A stretch of 13,410 nucleotides of DNA from an uncultured beta proteobacterium (GCA_903834645.1 CAILKA010000439.1:1-13410); one strand, 5' to 3'. Shown: positions 1 to 7,756, counted from the first letter of the stretch. Notes: generated by a model from the sequence alone, not told the origin. A program made the numbers and translations.

Positions 1-10
1 CCCTGAGCGC

Positions 11-1528
11 ATGGCCGGCCTGACCCCACCTGGCAGCCGCCCCCGGCGACGCCTGCTGCAGCAGGCGCTGGCGGCCACCGCCGCCCCCTGGCTGGCACCG
101 GCCGCCCGCGCCGCAGCCGCGCCTGCGGGGCAGCCCCAAGCGCCCGCGGCCACCGCCAACGCCCTGCCCGAGCCCGCGCAGCAGGAAGTGCGCGCCACCT
201 GGCTCACCACCACCGCCAACACCGCGCTGGCCAGCCCCCAGGCCACCGGCGCCACGATGCGCGCGCTGCGCGAGATCGGCCTGAACACCGTGTACGTGGA
301 GAGCTGGAAGAACGGCTACACGCAGTTCCCGAGCCGTGTGCTGGAGCGCACCATCGGCGTGGCCGCGCGCCCCGGCCAGGCCCTGCAAGACCCGAGCGAC
401 ACCCCCGGCACCCGCCCCGCGCGTGACCTGCTGGAGGAAGCCCTCATCGAGGCCCACCGCCAGGGCCTCGTGTGCGTGGCCTGGTTCGAGTACGGCTTCA
501 TGGCCGCGCACGGCTCCACCCACAACCACCTGCGCCGGCTCAAGCCCGAGTGGCTCTCGCGCGACCGGCGCGGGCAGGAGGTGGCCCCCAACGGCTTCGT
601 GTGGATGAACCCGCTGCGCCCCGAGGTGCGCGCCTTCCTGCTCGAGCTCACGCTCGAGGCGATTGGGCGCTACGACCTCGATGGCGTGCAGTTCGACGAC
701 CGCATCGTCTGGCCGCACGTGACGATGGGCTACGACGATTACACGCGCGCGGCCTACGCCGCCGAGCACGGCGGGCGCGCGCCGCCCGACGATCCGCACG
801 ACGCGGCCTGGATGCGCTGGCGCGCGGGCAAGCTCGATGCGCTCGCGCGGCCCTTTGCGGCCGCGCTGCGTGCGGCGCTGCCCGGGCGTGTGGTGTCGCT
901 CAGCCCCGCGGTCTATCCCTGGTCGTACGAGAACTACCTGCTGGACTGGCCGTCCTGGGGCCGCTGGCCCGCGGCCGAGCGCTGGACGGAGGTCGTGCCG
1001 CAGGCCTACCGCTTCAGCCTGGAGGCCTTCGAGCGCACCTGGGCCGAGCAGGTGCAGGCGCTGCAGCAGGCGGGCAGCTACCGGGCACGTGAACTGCTCG
1101 CGGGCATCCGCATCGTGGGCGACGGGCGTGACTCGAGCTGGGAGCAGCTGCGCGGCTCCATCGAGCTCACGCGGCGCCTGGGCAACGGCGGGCACGCGCT
1201 GTGGTTCAGCCGCGGCGTGCTCGACCTCTACGCACGGGAGCTTGCCGCCTACTACCGCGAGAGCGGCCCGGCGCGTTCACCCTTCTTCCCGGCGGGCTGG
1301 CGCCAGCCCTCCCTCGCGCTGCACACGCCGACGGACCAGGGCGCCCAGCGGCTGTGGCGGCTGCCGCAGCGGCAGCCGCTGCGCTACCGCCTCATCGGCC
1401 ACGACGGGCAGCGCTGGCACTACCTCGAGCAGACCGTGCGGGCAGGGGCCGAAACGCTTGCCCTGGAGCCGCGCTGGCAGGCGGCCGAGCTGCTCGTGGA
1501 CCGGCGCGGAGAGCGCCCGGCCGCCTGA
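11..1528 (+). CDS. Exported GHL10 / DUF187-type glycoside hydrolase-like protein
   Basis: Seen: 505 codons. The N terminus reads RPRRRLLQQAL at residues 10-20, then an Ala-rich stretch ending near AARAAAA, which fits a twin-arginine or long Sec leader. The body from about residue 58 to 370 has the features of the glycosyl-hydrolase-like GHL10 barrel: EVRATWLTT at 59-67, GLNTVYVESWKNG at 90-102, and DGVQFDDR at 224-231, whose acidic cluster sits where the catalytic region of this family lies. The last 80 residues look like a small beta-rich appendage. Known: the E. coli relative DigH (YddW) cleaves peptide-free peptidoglycan glycan strands; Bacillus YngK shares the fold. Inference: periplasmic polysaccharide hydrolysis, with denuded glycan as a possible substrate. 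A TGA at 4-6 lies 4 bp before the ATG, so translational coupling to an upstream gene is possible. No Shine-Dalgarno is visible in the ten bases available. The gene converges on the LysR gene. Confidence 0.85.
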   Translation: MAGLTPPGSRPRRRLLQQALAATAAPWLAPAARAAAAPAGQPQAPAATANALPEPAQQEVRATWLTTTANTALASPQATGATMRALREIGLNTVYVESWKNGYTQFPSRVLERTIGVAARPGQALQDPSDTPGTRPARDLLEEALIEAHRQGLVCVAWFEYGFMAAHGSTHNHLRRLKPEWLSRDRRGQEVAPNGFVWMNPLRPEVRAFLLELTLEAIGRYDLDGVQFDDRIVWPHVTMGYDDYTRAAYAAEHGGRAPPDDPHDAAWMRWRAGKLDALARPFAAALRAALPGRVVSLSPAVYPWSYENYLLDWPSWGRWPAAERWTEVVPQAYRFSLEAFERTWAEQVQALQQAGSYRARELLAGIRIVGDGRDSSWEQLRGSIELTRRLGNGGHALWFSRGVLDLYARELAAYYRESGPARSPFFPAGWRQPSLALHTPTDQGAQRLWRLPQRQPLRYRLIGHDGQRWHYLEQTVRAGAETLALEPRWQAAELLVDRRGERPAA

Positions 1529-1561
1529 GCGCAACCGCGTCGCGACGACCACGCCGACTGC

Positions 1562-1579
1562 AGCCGCCTGCGCGGCTTT
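1562..1579 (+). terminator. Possible weak terminator hairpin after the GHL10 gene
   Basis: AGCCGC (1562-1567) pairs with GCGGCT (1572-1577) across a CTGC loop and is followed by TTTC. The stem is only 6 bp and the T tract very short. It lies in the 50-bp convergent gap between the glycosidase and the LysR gene, touching the LysR stop codon, so it could serve the plus-strand gene. Confidence 0.3.
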
Positions 1580-2541
1580 CAGCCGCCCGGGCGCATCGTG
1601 CGCTCGAGCATCGGCGGCGGCGCAAGGGCTCCTTCGCTGAGGGCCTCGAGGTGACGGGCCAGGCCGTCGATGAAATAGGTGATGCGCAACTGGCCGCGGT
1701 TGCCCTGGCGGTACACGGCCCACAGCTGCGCATCGCCGAAGGCCTCGGAGGAGAAGGCCCAGTCGTCCAGGCAGGTGAGCACCCGGCGCTGCTGCAACTC
1801 GCGCCCGACCACCCAGTCAAAGCACGGCAGCAGGCCCTCGCCCGAGAGCATCGACGCCAGCAGCAGCTCGTCGCTGTTGGAGGCCACCGGCCCGCGCGGC
1901 GTGACCCACTGCGTGGTCTTGCCCTGGCTGAAGCGCCAGCGCCCATCGAGCCCCTCGCAGCGGAATTCCAGGCAGGCGTGCGCCTTGAGCTCCACAGGCG
2001 AGGCCGGCCGGCCATGGCGCTCGAAGTAGGCGGGCGAGGCGCACAGCCGCACCCGGTTGGTGCCCAGCGGCCTGGCGATCAGCGGGCCGGCCTGCACCGC
2101 AGCGTGGCGAATCGACAGATCAAAGCCCCCCGAGCTCAGGTCGGGGTCCTGGTCGTCGAGCTCCACGTCCACGCGCACCTGCGGAAAGCGCTGCCGAAAG
2201 CGCGGCACGTAGTCGGCCAGCACCGCGTGCCCGATGAGGTAGGAGGTGGTCACGCGCAGCGTGCCCGAGACCTGCTGGCGCTGCGCCGCGGCCTGCTCGC
2301 CGGCCTCGCGGAGGTGGTCGCGCATGCGCCGGCCGGCAGCCGCGTAGGCCTGGCCCGCGGGCGTGAGGCGCAGCGGCTTGCTCGCGTGCTCCACGAGCGA
2401 CTCGCCCGACTCGCGCTCGAGCGCGCGCAGCAGCTTGGACAAGGCCGAGGCGCTGCGGTTCAGGCGCGCGGCCGCGCCGCTCAGGCTGCCAGCGGTCTGC
2501 ACGGCCAGCAGCGCCTCCAGCGGGTTGAGCGACTGCGTCAT
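1579..2541 (-). CDS. LysR-family transcriptional regulator
   Basis: Seen: 320 residues from ATG 2541, the usual LysR length. The N terminus MTQSLNPLEALLAVQTAGSL leads into a winged helix-turn-helix at about residues 18-38 (SGAAARLNRSASALSKLLRALE), then LRLTPAGQAY at 57-66, the standard LysR wing. The effector domain runs from about residue 92 (GTLRVTTSYLIGHAVLADYVPRF) to 290. I chose this start because the DNA-binding domain begins directly after it; the frame stays open for 93 more codons upstream but that stretch is low-complexity and would overlap receptor 1. No clear Shine-Dalgarno precedes it. An oddity is LVEHASKP where most LysR proteins read LFxRxxR. Known: LysR proteins usually autoregulate and control a divergent target gene, binding T-N11-A palindromes. 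Inference: it controls TonB receptor 1, with a ligand related to the receptor's substrate. Confidence 0.92.
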   Translation of the reverse strand: MTQSLNPLEALLAVQTAGSLSGAAARLNRSASALSKLLRALERESGESLVEHASKPLRLTPAGQAYAAAGRRMRDHLREAGEQAAAQRQQVSGTLRVTTSYLIGHAVLADYVPRFRQRFPQVRVDVELDDQDPDLSSGGFDLSIRHAAVQAGPLIARPLGTNRVRLCASPAYFERHGRPASPVELKAHACLEFRCEGLDGRWRFSQGKTTQWVTPRGPVASNSDELLLASMLSGEGLLPCFDWVVGRELQQRRVLTCLDDWAFSSEAFGDAQLWAVYRQGNRGQLRITYFIDGLARHLEALSEGALAPPPMLERTMRPGG

Positions 2542-2584
2542 GCGGCCGATGTTGCGCCGAAGGTGCAGGAAGGGCAAGCGGTAA

Positions 2585-2599
2585 TGTCCGAAACGGAAA
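2585..2599. promoter_or_regulatory. Candidate LysR-type operator palindrome
   Basis: TCCG (2587-2590) and CGGA (2594-2597) form a perfect inverted repeat around AAA, with one further matching T/A pair at 2585/2599. T-to-A spacings of 11 occur twice inside it (2585-2597 and 2587-2599), as expected of a LysR box. It lies mid-way in the 151-bp divergent region between the regulator and receptor 1. A TATGCT at 2611-2616 downstream could be a -10 element for the receptor, which would put the palindrome over its -35 region. The assignment rests on position and symmetry only. Confidence 0.35.
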
Positions 2600-2679
2600 G
2601 ATGGCCCGCCTATGCTGCGACGGCCAGCCACTGCCGCCGCCTGCGCTCGTCGTAGGAAAGCGGCGAACCCACCTACCGC

Positions 2680-2684
2680 AGGAG
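2680..2684 (+). promoter_or_regulatory. Ribosome binding site fixing the start of TonB receptor 1
   Basis: AGGAG lies 8 bp upstream of ATG 2693. It supports this start over the in-frame codon at 2612, which would add 27 residues unlike a signal peptide. Confidence 0.8.
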
Positions 2685-2692
2685 AACCCAAG

Positions 2693-5227
2693 ATGGGCAA
2701 GCGCGCCGCCAGACTGTCACCGATCCCGTTTCCGATCCTGACCCCTGTGGCAGCCGCCGCGGCGCTGGGCCTGGCCGGCACGGCCTTCGCACAGGCCGCC
2801 TCGGGCAACGCATCCTCCACGCAGCTTCAGACGGTGACGATCACCTCGGGCAAGCGCAGCGAGGCCGCCCACCGCGTGCCCTACAACGTCTCGGCGATCG
2901 AGGAGGAGGAACTGCGCGAGCAGAACATCACCGACGGAAAGAAGGTCGTGGCCGCCAGTGATGCGATCAACGCCCCCGGCAACAGCGCGCGCTATGCCGA
3001 CTCCGTCACCGTACGGGGCCTGAACGTCTCCCCCGTGAACGCCAACAACCTCGAGCAGTTCATCCGCTCCACCCTGGCGTGGTACCTGGACGACACGATG
3101 CTCCCGCACCTGGGCTACCGCATCAAGGACATCGCCCGGGTTGAGACGCTGCTGGGCCCGCAGGGCACGCTCTACGGCGCAGGCAGCCTCGGCGGCACGG
3201 TGCGCTTCATCTCCAACCAGCCGCGCCTGGGCAAGACCGAGGGGCGCATCAGCACCTCGTTCTACCAGACCCAGGGCGGCGGGCTGTCCAACGACACCGA
3301 CGCCGTCGTGAACCTGCCCCTGGGCCAGAACATGGCGCTGCGCGCCTCGATCGCGCGCCTGGACGAGAAGGGCTACACCGACCGGCTCTCCAACCCGCCG
3401 TGGCGCACCGGCACCTGGGCCTGGACGACCCAGCCCAACCCCAACGTCAACCTCTACGAGAACGATGACTGGCAGAAGGTGAACACCGGCCGCGTGGCCT
3501 TGCGCTGGCGCCTCAAGCCCGGGGTGGAGCTCACCTTCACCCACGCCGAGCAGAGCCAGCTGGCCAACGGCAGCTCGGGCGCGAGCCTCACGCCGCTGAA
3601 CATCGCCAACGCCACCACGCCGGCGCAGATCGATGCGGCCTGGCGCCTGGGCCGCAGCTGCACCGCGCAGGGCATCCCCTGCACCTACACCAACGCGCTG
3701 GCCGCTCCCTTCGTCGTCAACGATCACACCATCGTGTCGCGCTACCCGGAGTTTGCCGACCGCAAGTTCAAGCTCGACAGCATCGATCTCGACTGGGACC
3801 TGGGCTTCGCCAGGCTGCACTCCAACACCTCGCAGTACCGCGACAGCCGGGTGGGGCAGGCCGACTACGCGCGCCAGGGCAACCTCTTCTACAACTGGTT
3901 CACGGCGGGCAACATCCAGCGCTCGAACAACTCGCTGTACATGACCTTCGACAACACCTACACGGGCACCTCGCACGAGACCCGCCTGGTGTCGAACACC
4001 AAGGGCCCGCTGAGCTGGGTGGCGGGCATCTTCCATACCGACCAGAAGCGCAACTTCAAGTTCGACGAGATGTTCCCGGGGCTCGATGCGCTGCCCTCGC
4101 AGGGCGACTTCATCTCCATCACCGCGCAGGGCGGGCGCGCCAAGCTCGGCGGCAAGGTCGACTCGGGCTACGCCGAAGACCTGGGCAGCCACTACCGCGA
4201 GACGGCCTTCTTCGGCGAGCTCACCTATGCCGTGACGAAGAGCCTGCGGGTCACGGCGGGCAGTCGTGTCTTCAGCTACGAGGACACCGGTTCGGCCTTC
4301 ATCTTCGACTACGCCGGCGGCCTGGCCAACAACAACTCGCGCGCCACCAGCAAGGGCAGCAGCAAGGCCATCTACAAGCTCAACCTCGCCTACGACCTCA
4401 ACCCGGACCTGCTGAGCTACTTCACCTACTCGCAGGGTTTCCGCCGCGGCGGCAACAACGGCTTTCGCGACTTCCCGAGCAAGGGCCAGATCGTCGCGCC
4501 CGACACCCAGACCTACGGCCCCGACACCACCGACAACCTCGAGCTCGGCATCAAGGGCTTCCTCTTCAACAAGCGGCTGCTGCTGCAGGCCAACGTCTAC
4601 CAGATCGATTGGAAGAACGTCCAGACCTACTACTCGCAGGGCCTGCCCGATCCCTTCGGGCTGGGCATCGACTTCCCGATCAACGGCACGACCAACGGTC
4701 CCAGCGCACGCTCCAAGGGCGCGGAGCTGTCGGCGCGCTTTCGCATCAATGAGAACTGGTCGGCAAGCCTGAGCGGCGCCACGACCGAAGCCGAGTGGAC
4801 CTCCACCCTCAAGCGCTGCACCTATGTGGCCAACAACCGGCCCGAGGACTGCAGGACGTGGACGGCAGGTGGCCAGCTCAACGGCGCGCCCAAGCTCAAG
4901 TACACCGTGGGCCTGCGCTACAACCGCATGGTCGCAGGCGGCTACGAGGTGTCCTCGGGCGTCAACCGGCGCTGGGTCGACCGCATCGGCAACGACCGCA
5001 CCGACACCCCCACCGCCGTGCCCACGTACTACCCGGCCTACGCGCTGGTGAATGCGAACGTCGGCCTGGCCAAGGGCCCGTGGTCGACCACGCTGTGGGT
5101 GCAAAACCTCACCAACGAACGTGCCCTGGTGTCCCTGTCCGGGCAGCTCGACCAGGTGCTCGGCCCGCGTGCGATCTACACGACGCCGCGCACGGTGGGC
5201 CTGAACTTCTCCTACCGGTTCGAGTAG
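2693..5227 (+). CDS. TonB-dependent outer-membrane receptor 1
   Basis: Seen: 844 residues. The signal peptide is about 1-33 (MGKRAARL, hydrophobic core PVAAAAALGLAGTAFA). LQTVTITSGKR at 45-55 is a candidate TonB box. The plug spans about 57-180, with VPYNVSAI, DSVTVRGL, RVETLLGPQGTLYGAGSLGGTVRFI in its usual order. The remainder is a Tyr/Asn/Trp-rich 22-strand barrel, ending PRTVGLNFSYRFE. There is no N-terminal STN domain, so no sigma/anti-sigma signalling is expected. Two close Cys pairs (323/330 and 709/720) probably lie in external loops. Known: such receptors import scarce ligands (siderophores, cobalamin, sugars, aromatic compounds) using TonB-ExbBD energy. Inference: the ligand is unknown; control is by the divergent LysR protein rather than Fur or a sigma factor, which argues against a routine siderophore receptor. 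The final residue is Glu after Phe, unlike the usual terminal aromatic residue. Confidence 0.95.
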   Translation: MGKRAARLSPIPFPILTPVAAAAALGLAGTAFAQAASGNASSTQLQTVTITSGKRSEAAHRVPYNVSAIEEEELREQNITDGKKVVAASDAINAPGNSARYADSVTVRGLNVSPVNANNLEQFIRSTLAWYLDDTMLPHLGYRIKDIARVETLLGPQGTLYGAGSLGGTVRFISNQPRLGKTEGRISTSFYQTQGGGLSNDTDAVVNLPLGQNMALRASIARLDEKGYTDRLSNPPWRTGTWAWTTQPNPNVNLYENDDWQKVNTGRVALRWRLKPGVELTFTHAEQSQLANGSSGASLTPLNIANATTPAQIDAAWRLGRSCTAQGIPCTYTNALAAPFVVNDHTIVSRYPEFADRKFKLDSIDLDWDLGFARLHSNTSQYRDSRVGQADYARQGNLFYNWFTAGNIQRSNNSLYMTFDNTYTGTSHETRLVSNTKGPLSWVAGIFHTDQKRNFKFDEMFPGLDALPSQGDFISITAQGGRAKLGGKVDSGYAEDLGSHYRETAFFGELTYAVTKSLRVTAGSRVFSYEDTGSAFIFDYAGGLANNNSRATSKGSSKAIYKLNLAYDLNPDLLSYFTYSQGFRRGGNNGFRDFPSKGQIVAPDTQTYGPDTTDNLELGIKGFLFNKRLLLQANVYQIDWKNVQTYYSQGLPDPFGLGIDFPINGTTNGPSARSKGAELSARFRINENWSASLSGATTEAEWTSTLKRCTYVANNRPEDCRTWTAGGQLNGAPKLKYTVGLRYNRMVAGGYEVSSGVNRRWVDRIGNDRTDTPTAVPTYYPAYALVNANVGLAKGPWSTTLWVQNLTNERALVSLSGQLDQVLGPRAIYTTPRTVGLNFSYRFE

Positions 5228-5244
5228 GCCCGGCGCGGGGGGCA

Positions 5245-5266
5245 CGCGGGGCCGCTGGGCCCCGCG
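5245..5266. terminator. GC hairpin in the convergent gap after TonB receptor 1
   Basis: CGCGGGGCC (5245-5253) pairs perfectly with GGCCCCGCG (5258-5266) over a GCTG loop. No T tract follows on either strand. It sits in the 49-bp gap between the receptor stop and the VOC gene stop and could block read-through both ways, but it is not a canonical intrinsic terminator. Confidence 0.45.
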
Positions 5267-5276
5267 GCTGCCGGCC

Positions 5277-5660
5277 TCAGGCCTTGGGCAGCCGGTACAG
5301 CGCGCAGATCTTGTTGCCGTCGGGGTCGCGCAGGTAGGCCAGGTACAGCTTGCCGGCCGCACCCTCGCGCACGCCCGGCGGATCCTCGCAGGTGCTCCCG
5401 CCGTGGGCCACGCCGGCCGCGTGCCAGGCCTGCGCCTGCTCGGGGGATTGGCACGCAAAGCCGAGCGTGCTGCCGTTGCCCACGGTGGCGGGCTCGCCGT
5501 CGATGGGGATCGAGACCGAGAACACGCCCGTGGGGGTGCGCCAGAAGATGCGGTGGCGGTCGACGAATCCCGGTGCCACGCCCAGCGTGCCGAGCACGGC
5601 GTCGTAGAAGGTCTTGGCGCGCTCGAGGTCGTTGGTGCCGATCATCACGTGCGAGAACAT
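5277..5660 (-). CDS. VOC-family (glyoxalase/bleomycin-resistance fold) protein 1
   Basis: Seen: 127 residues from ATG 5660, set by AGGAG (5669-5673 on the complementary strand) 8 bp upstream. MFSHVMIGTNDLERAKTFYD opens the first beta-alpha-beta-beta-beta module; LAYLRDPDGNKICALYRLP closes the second. Length is that of a single-domain VOC protein. Of the usual metal ligands only His4 is evident: the His expected in the middle (here TLGFAC, 65-70) and the Glu near the end (here KICALY, 117-122) are absent. Known: VOC proteins include glyoxalase I, ring-cleaving dioxygenases, epimerases, and antibiotic-binding proteins; members without the metal site often bind a ligand only. It lies 52 bp downstream of the nitroreductase gene on the same strand, probably co-transcribed. 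The substrate cannot be named. Confidence 0.88.
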   Translation of the reverse strand: MFSHVMIGTNDLERAKTFYDAVLGTLGVAPGFVDRHRIFWRTPTGVFSVSIPIDGEPATVGNGSTLGFACQSPEQAQAWHAAGVAHGGSTCEDPPGVREGAAGKLYLAYLRDPDGNKICALYRLPKA

Positions 5661-5712
5661 GCGGGGGTCTCCTGAAAGGGGAAGGAGCGCGCAGTGTGCC
5701 GCGCCTGGTCGC

Positions 5713-6306
5713 TCAGCGCTCGAAGCTGAAGCGACCCTCGGCCACCATTGCAGCCAGGGGCTGACGCGCATTGGGCGCCTCGCGCGCCTGCAGCGATGCG
5801 TCCAGGCTCGCCGCATCACCCTGCTCGCCTACCGCCACCACGCAGTGCAGCGCGAAGGTGGCCGGCACGGCCAGTGCCTGGCGCAGCGCCTCGCGGTCGA
5901 TGCCGCCCATGGCGTGCGTGCGCCAGCCCAGCTTCTCGGCCTGCAGCGCCAGGCTCATCCAGGCCGCACCGGTATCGAAGGCGTGCAGGGGCGAGGGCTT
6001 GGGCTGCGTCGCGCCCGCGGGCATCGATTCGGTGGCCGACATCACGGCGATCAGCGCCGAGGCGCGACGCGCCCACACCTGGTTGGAGGCCGCGAGCGTG
6101 GCGAACATCGCCTCGAAACCCGGGCTGCCCGCCAGGCCATACACAAAGCGCCAGGGCTGCGTGTTGGAGGTCGACGGGGTCCAGCGCGCGGCCTCGAAGA
6201 GGCTCATCAGTTCGGCCGCGGCCATCGCCTTGCCGGTGAAGGCACGTGGTGACCACCGGCCGATGAATTGCGGGTCGACAGGGTATTCGGGGGAACGGGT
6301 GCTCAT
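5713..6306 (-). CDS. Nitroreductase-family FMN oxidoreductase
   Basis: Seen: 197 residues, the size of the compact nitroreductase family. RWSPRAF at 17-23 and ARWTPSTSNTQPWRF at 40-54 are the two N-terminal FMN-contact motifs; GWRTHAMGGIDREAL at 127-141 is the central motif preceding the C-terminal FMN-binding segment. The start at ATG 6306 matches the usual family N terminus about ten residues before RWSPRAF, but the GGAGG upstream lies only 1 bp from the ATG, which is too close for ideal initiation. Known: these enzymes form dimers and use NAD(P)H to reduce nitroaromatics, quinones or enones in the cytoplasm. Inference: first gene of a two-gene operon with the VOC protein, fitting a detoxification role. 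It is divergent from the MFS gene, with a 110-bp shared promoter region. Confidence 0.92.
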   Translation of the reverse strand: MSTRSPEYPVDPQFIGRWSPRAFTGKAMAAAELMSLFEAARWTPSTSNTQPWRFVYGLAGSPGFEAMFATLAASNQVWARRASALIAVMSATESMPAGATQPKPSPLHAFDTGAAWMSLALQAEKLGWRTHAMGGIDREALRQALAVPATFALHCVVAVGEQGDAASLDASLQAREAPNARQPLAAMVAEGRFSFER

Positions 6307-6355
6307 GCCTCCGATGATGCCTGTTTCCCGCCGCCCCCTGGGTGCGCTCGGGTGT

Positions 6356-6411
6356 GAGCCGATCGGGTGAGATCCGATGTGCTTACGCAGGCCATCGTCT
6401 ACGATCGGCTC
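6356..6411. promoter_or_regulatory. Perfect 10-bp inverted repeat in divergent promoter region
   Basis: GAGCCGATCG (6356-6365) and its exact reverse complement CGATCGGCTC (6402-6411) enclose 36 bases between the nitroreductase and MFS starts. Each arm contains the self-complementary core CGATCG, so each is also a small palindrome that a dimeric repressor could bind. A related GATCCGAT lies between them at 6371-6378, and GTGAG is repeated at 6354 and 6367. The right arm ends 5 bp before the MFS start codon, where bound protein or an RNA stem could block expression. No regulator gene adjoins it. Confidence 0.4.
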
Positions 6412-6416
6412 CAGTC

Positions 6417-7733
6417 ATGGATGCAACTCGGGCGGCAGCGCCCCCCTCCTCCGGCACCACCCCTGGCAGCCCCTGGGCCTGGATCCCGACGCTGTACTTC
6501 GCGCAGGGCCTGCCCTACGTGGTGGTGATGACGCTGTCGGTGATCCTGTACAAGAACCTGGGTGTGTCCAACACCGAGATCGCGCTCTACACGAGCTGGC
6601 TCTACCTGCCCTGGGTGATCAAGCCGCTTTGGTCGCCGCTGGTGGAGCTGCTGGGCACCAAGCGCGGCTGGGTCGTCGTGATGCAGTTCTTCGTCGGCGC
6701 GGCGCTGGCGATGGTGGCGCTCACGCTGCCCGCGCCGAAGTTCTTCCAGATGACGCTGGCGGTGTTCTGGCTCATGGCCTTCGCCTCGGCCTCGCACGAC
6801 ATCGCAGCCGATGGCTTCTACATGCTGGCGCTGGAGCGCCACCAGCAGGCCGCCTTTGTGGGGGTGCGCTCCACCTTCTACCGGCTGGCCAACATCGGAG
6901 GCCAGGGCGGGCTCGTCTACCTGGCCGGCGAGCTGCAGGAGCGCACGGGCAGCGTCGTGCAGGCGTGGGTGGCCGTGTTCTGGCTGCTGGCTGCCTCGTT
7001 TGCAGTGCTGGCGCTGCTGCACGCACGCACACTGCCCCGACCCGCGACAGACCGCCCGGCCGCTCGGCACGGCTCGCCCGTGGCGGAGTTCGTCGGCGTC
7101 TTTGCCGCGTTCTTCCGCAAGCCCGGCATCCTCGTGATCCTGGGCTTCCTGCTGCTGTACCGATTCCCCGAGGCGCAGCTGCTCAAGCTCGCCTCGCCCT
7201 TCCTGCTCGACCCCCCCGACGCGGGCGGCCTGGGGCTGAGCACGAAGGAGGTGGGCATCGCCTACGGCACCGTGGGGCTGACGGCGCTCACGGTGGGCGG
7301 CCTGGCGGGCGGCTGGGTCATCTCGCGCATCGGGTTGAAGCGGGCACTGTGGCCGCTCGTGCTCGCGATGCACGTGCCCAACGTCATCTTCGTCGCCCTG
7401 GCGATGGCGCAGCCGGGCAACCTGTGGCTCGTGAGCGCCGGGCTCGCGGTCGAGCAGTTCGGCTATGGCCTGGGCTTCACGGCCTACCTCGTCTACATGA
7501 TCCTCGTGGCCGAGGGCCCGCACAAGACGGCGCACTACGCCATCTGCACCGGCTTCATGGCGCTGGGCATGATGCTGCCGGGCATGTGGAGCGGCTGGCT
7601 GCAGGACCAGCTCGGCTACCTCCACTTCTTCCTGTGGGTGCTGGTGGCCACCGTGCCCTCGCTGGTCATGACCGCGCTCATCCGCGTGCCCGAAGACTTC
7701 GGCCGCAAGCAGCCTGACCCCCCTGCAACCTGA
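6417..7733 (+). CDS. AmpG-like (PAT family) MFS transporter
   Basis: Seen: 438 residues, largely hydrophobic, with about 12 predicted membrane helices by eye. The opening PTLYFAQGLPYVVVMTLSVI (24-43), then LYTSWLYLPWVIKPLWSPLVE (57-77), and ASHDIAADGFY in helix 4-5 are the signatures of the AmpG/PAT branch of the major facilitator superfamily. A cytoplasmic loop rich in Arg/Pro near residues 205-222 separates the halves. It is shorter than E. coli AmpG (491 residues, 14 helices). Known: AmpG imports GlcNAc-anhydroMurNAc muropeptides; other family members are unassigned. I place the start at ATG 6417; no good Shine-Dalgarno precedes it, and an in-frame GTG at 6342 would place the inverted repeat inside the gene. 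Inference: inner-membrane import of a solute, possibly a muropeptide or the ligand taken up by receptor 2. Confidence 0.88.
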   Translation: MDATRAAAPPSSGTTPGSPWAWIPTLYFAQGLPYVVVMTLSVILYKNLGVSNTEIALYTSWLYLPWVIKPLWSPLVELLGTKRGWVVVMQFFVGAALAMVALTLPAPKFFQMTLAVFWLMAFASASHDIAADGFYMLALERHQQAAFVGVRSTFYRLANIGGQGGLVYLAGELQERTGSVVQAWVAVFWLLAASFAVLALLHARTLPRPATDRPAARHGSPVAEFVGVFAAFFRKPGILVILGFLLLYRFPEAQLLKLASPFLLDPPDAGGLGLSTKEVGIAYGTVGLTALTVGGLAGGWVISRIGLKRALWPLVLAMHVPNVIFVALAMAQPGNLWLVSAGLAVEQFGYGLGFTAYLVYMILVAEGPHKTAHYAICTGFMALGMMLPGMWSGWLQDQLGYLHFFLWVLVATVPSLVMTALIRVPEDFGRKQPDPPAT

Positions 7734-7756
7734 GCGCGCCGGCCGCGAGCCGTTGT

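Noticed and set aside
1201..2655. Plus-strand open frame of 484 codons across the glycosidase end and the LysR gene
   Set aside because: Arg/Ala/His-rich shadow of two well-supported genes; no start signal or motif.
2542..2820. Upstream extension of the LysR protein by 93 codons
   Set aside because: Low-complexity, not LysR-like, and it would overlap the start of receptor 1.
2717..5458. Open frame of over 900 codons on the minus strand opposite TonB receptor 1
   Set aside because: It mirrors the codon structure of the receptor, is Gly/Val/Arg/Ala-rich with no domain, and overlaps the VOC gene. Strong GC third-position bias explains it.
6399..6404. TACGAT as a -10 box for the MFS gene
   Set aside because: No acceptable -35 at 16-18 bp; chance match inside the inverted repeat.
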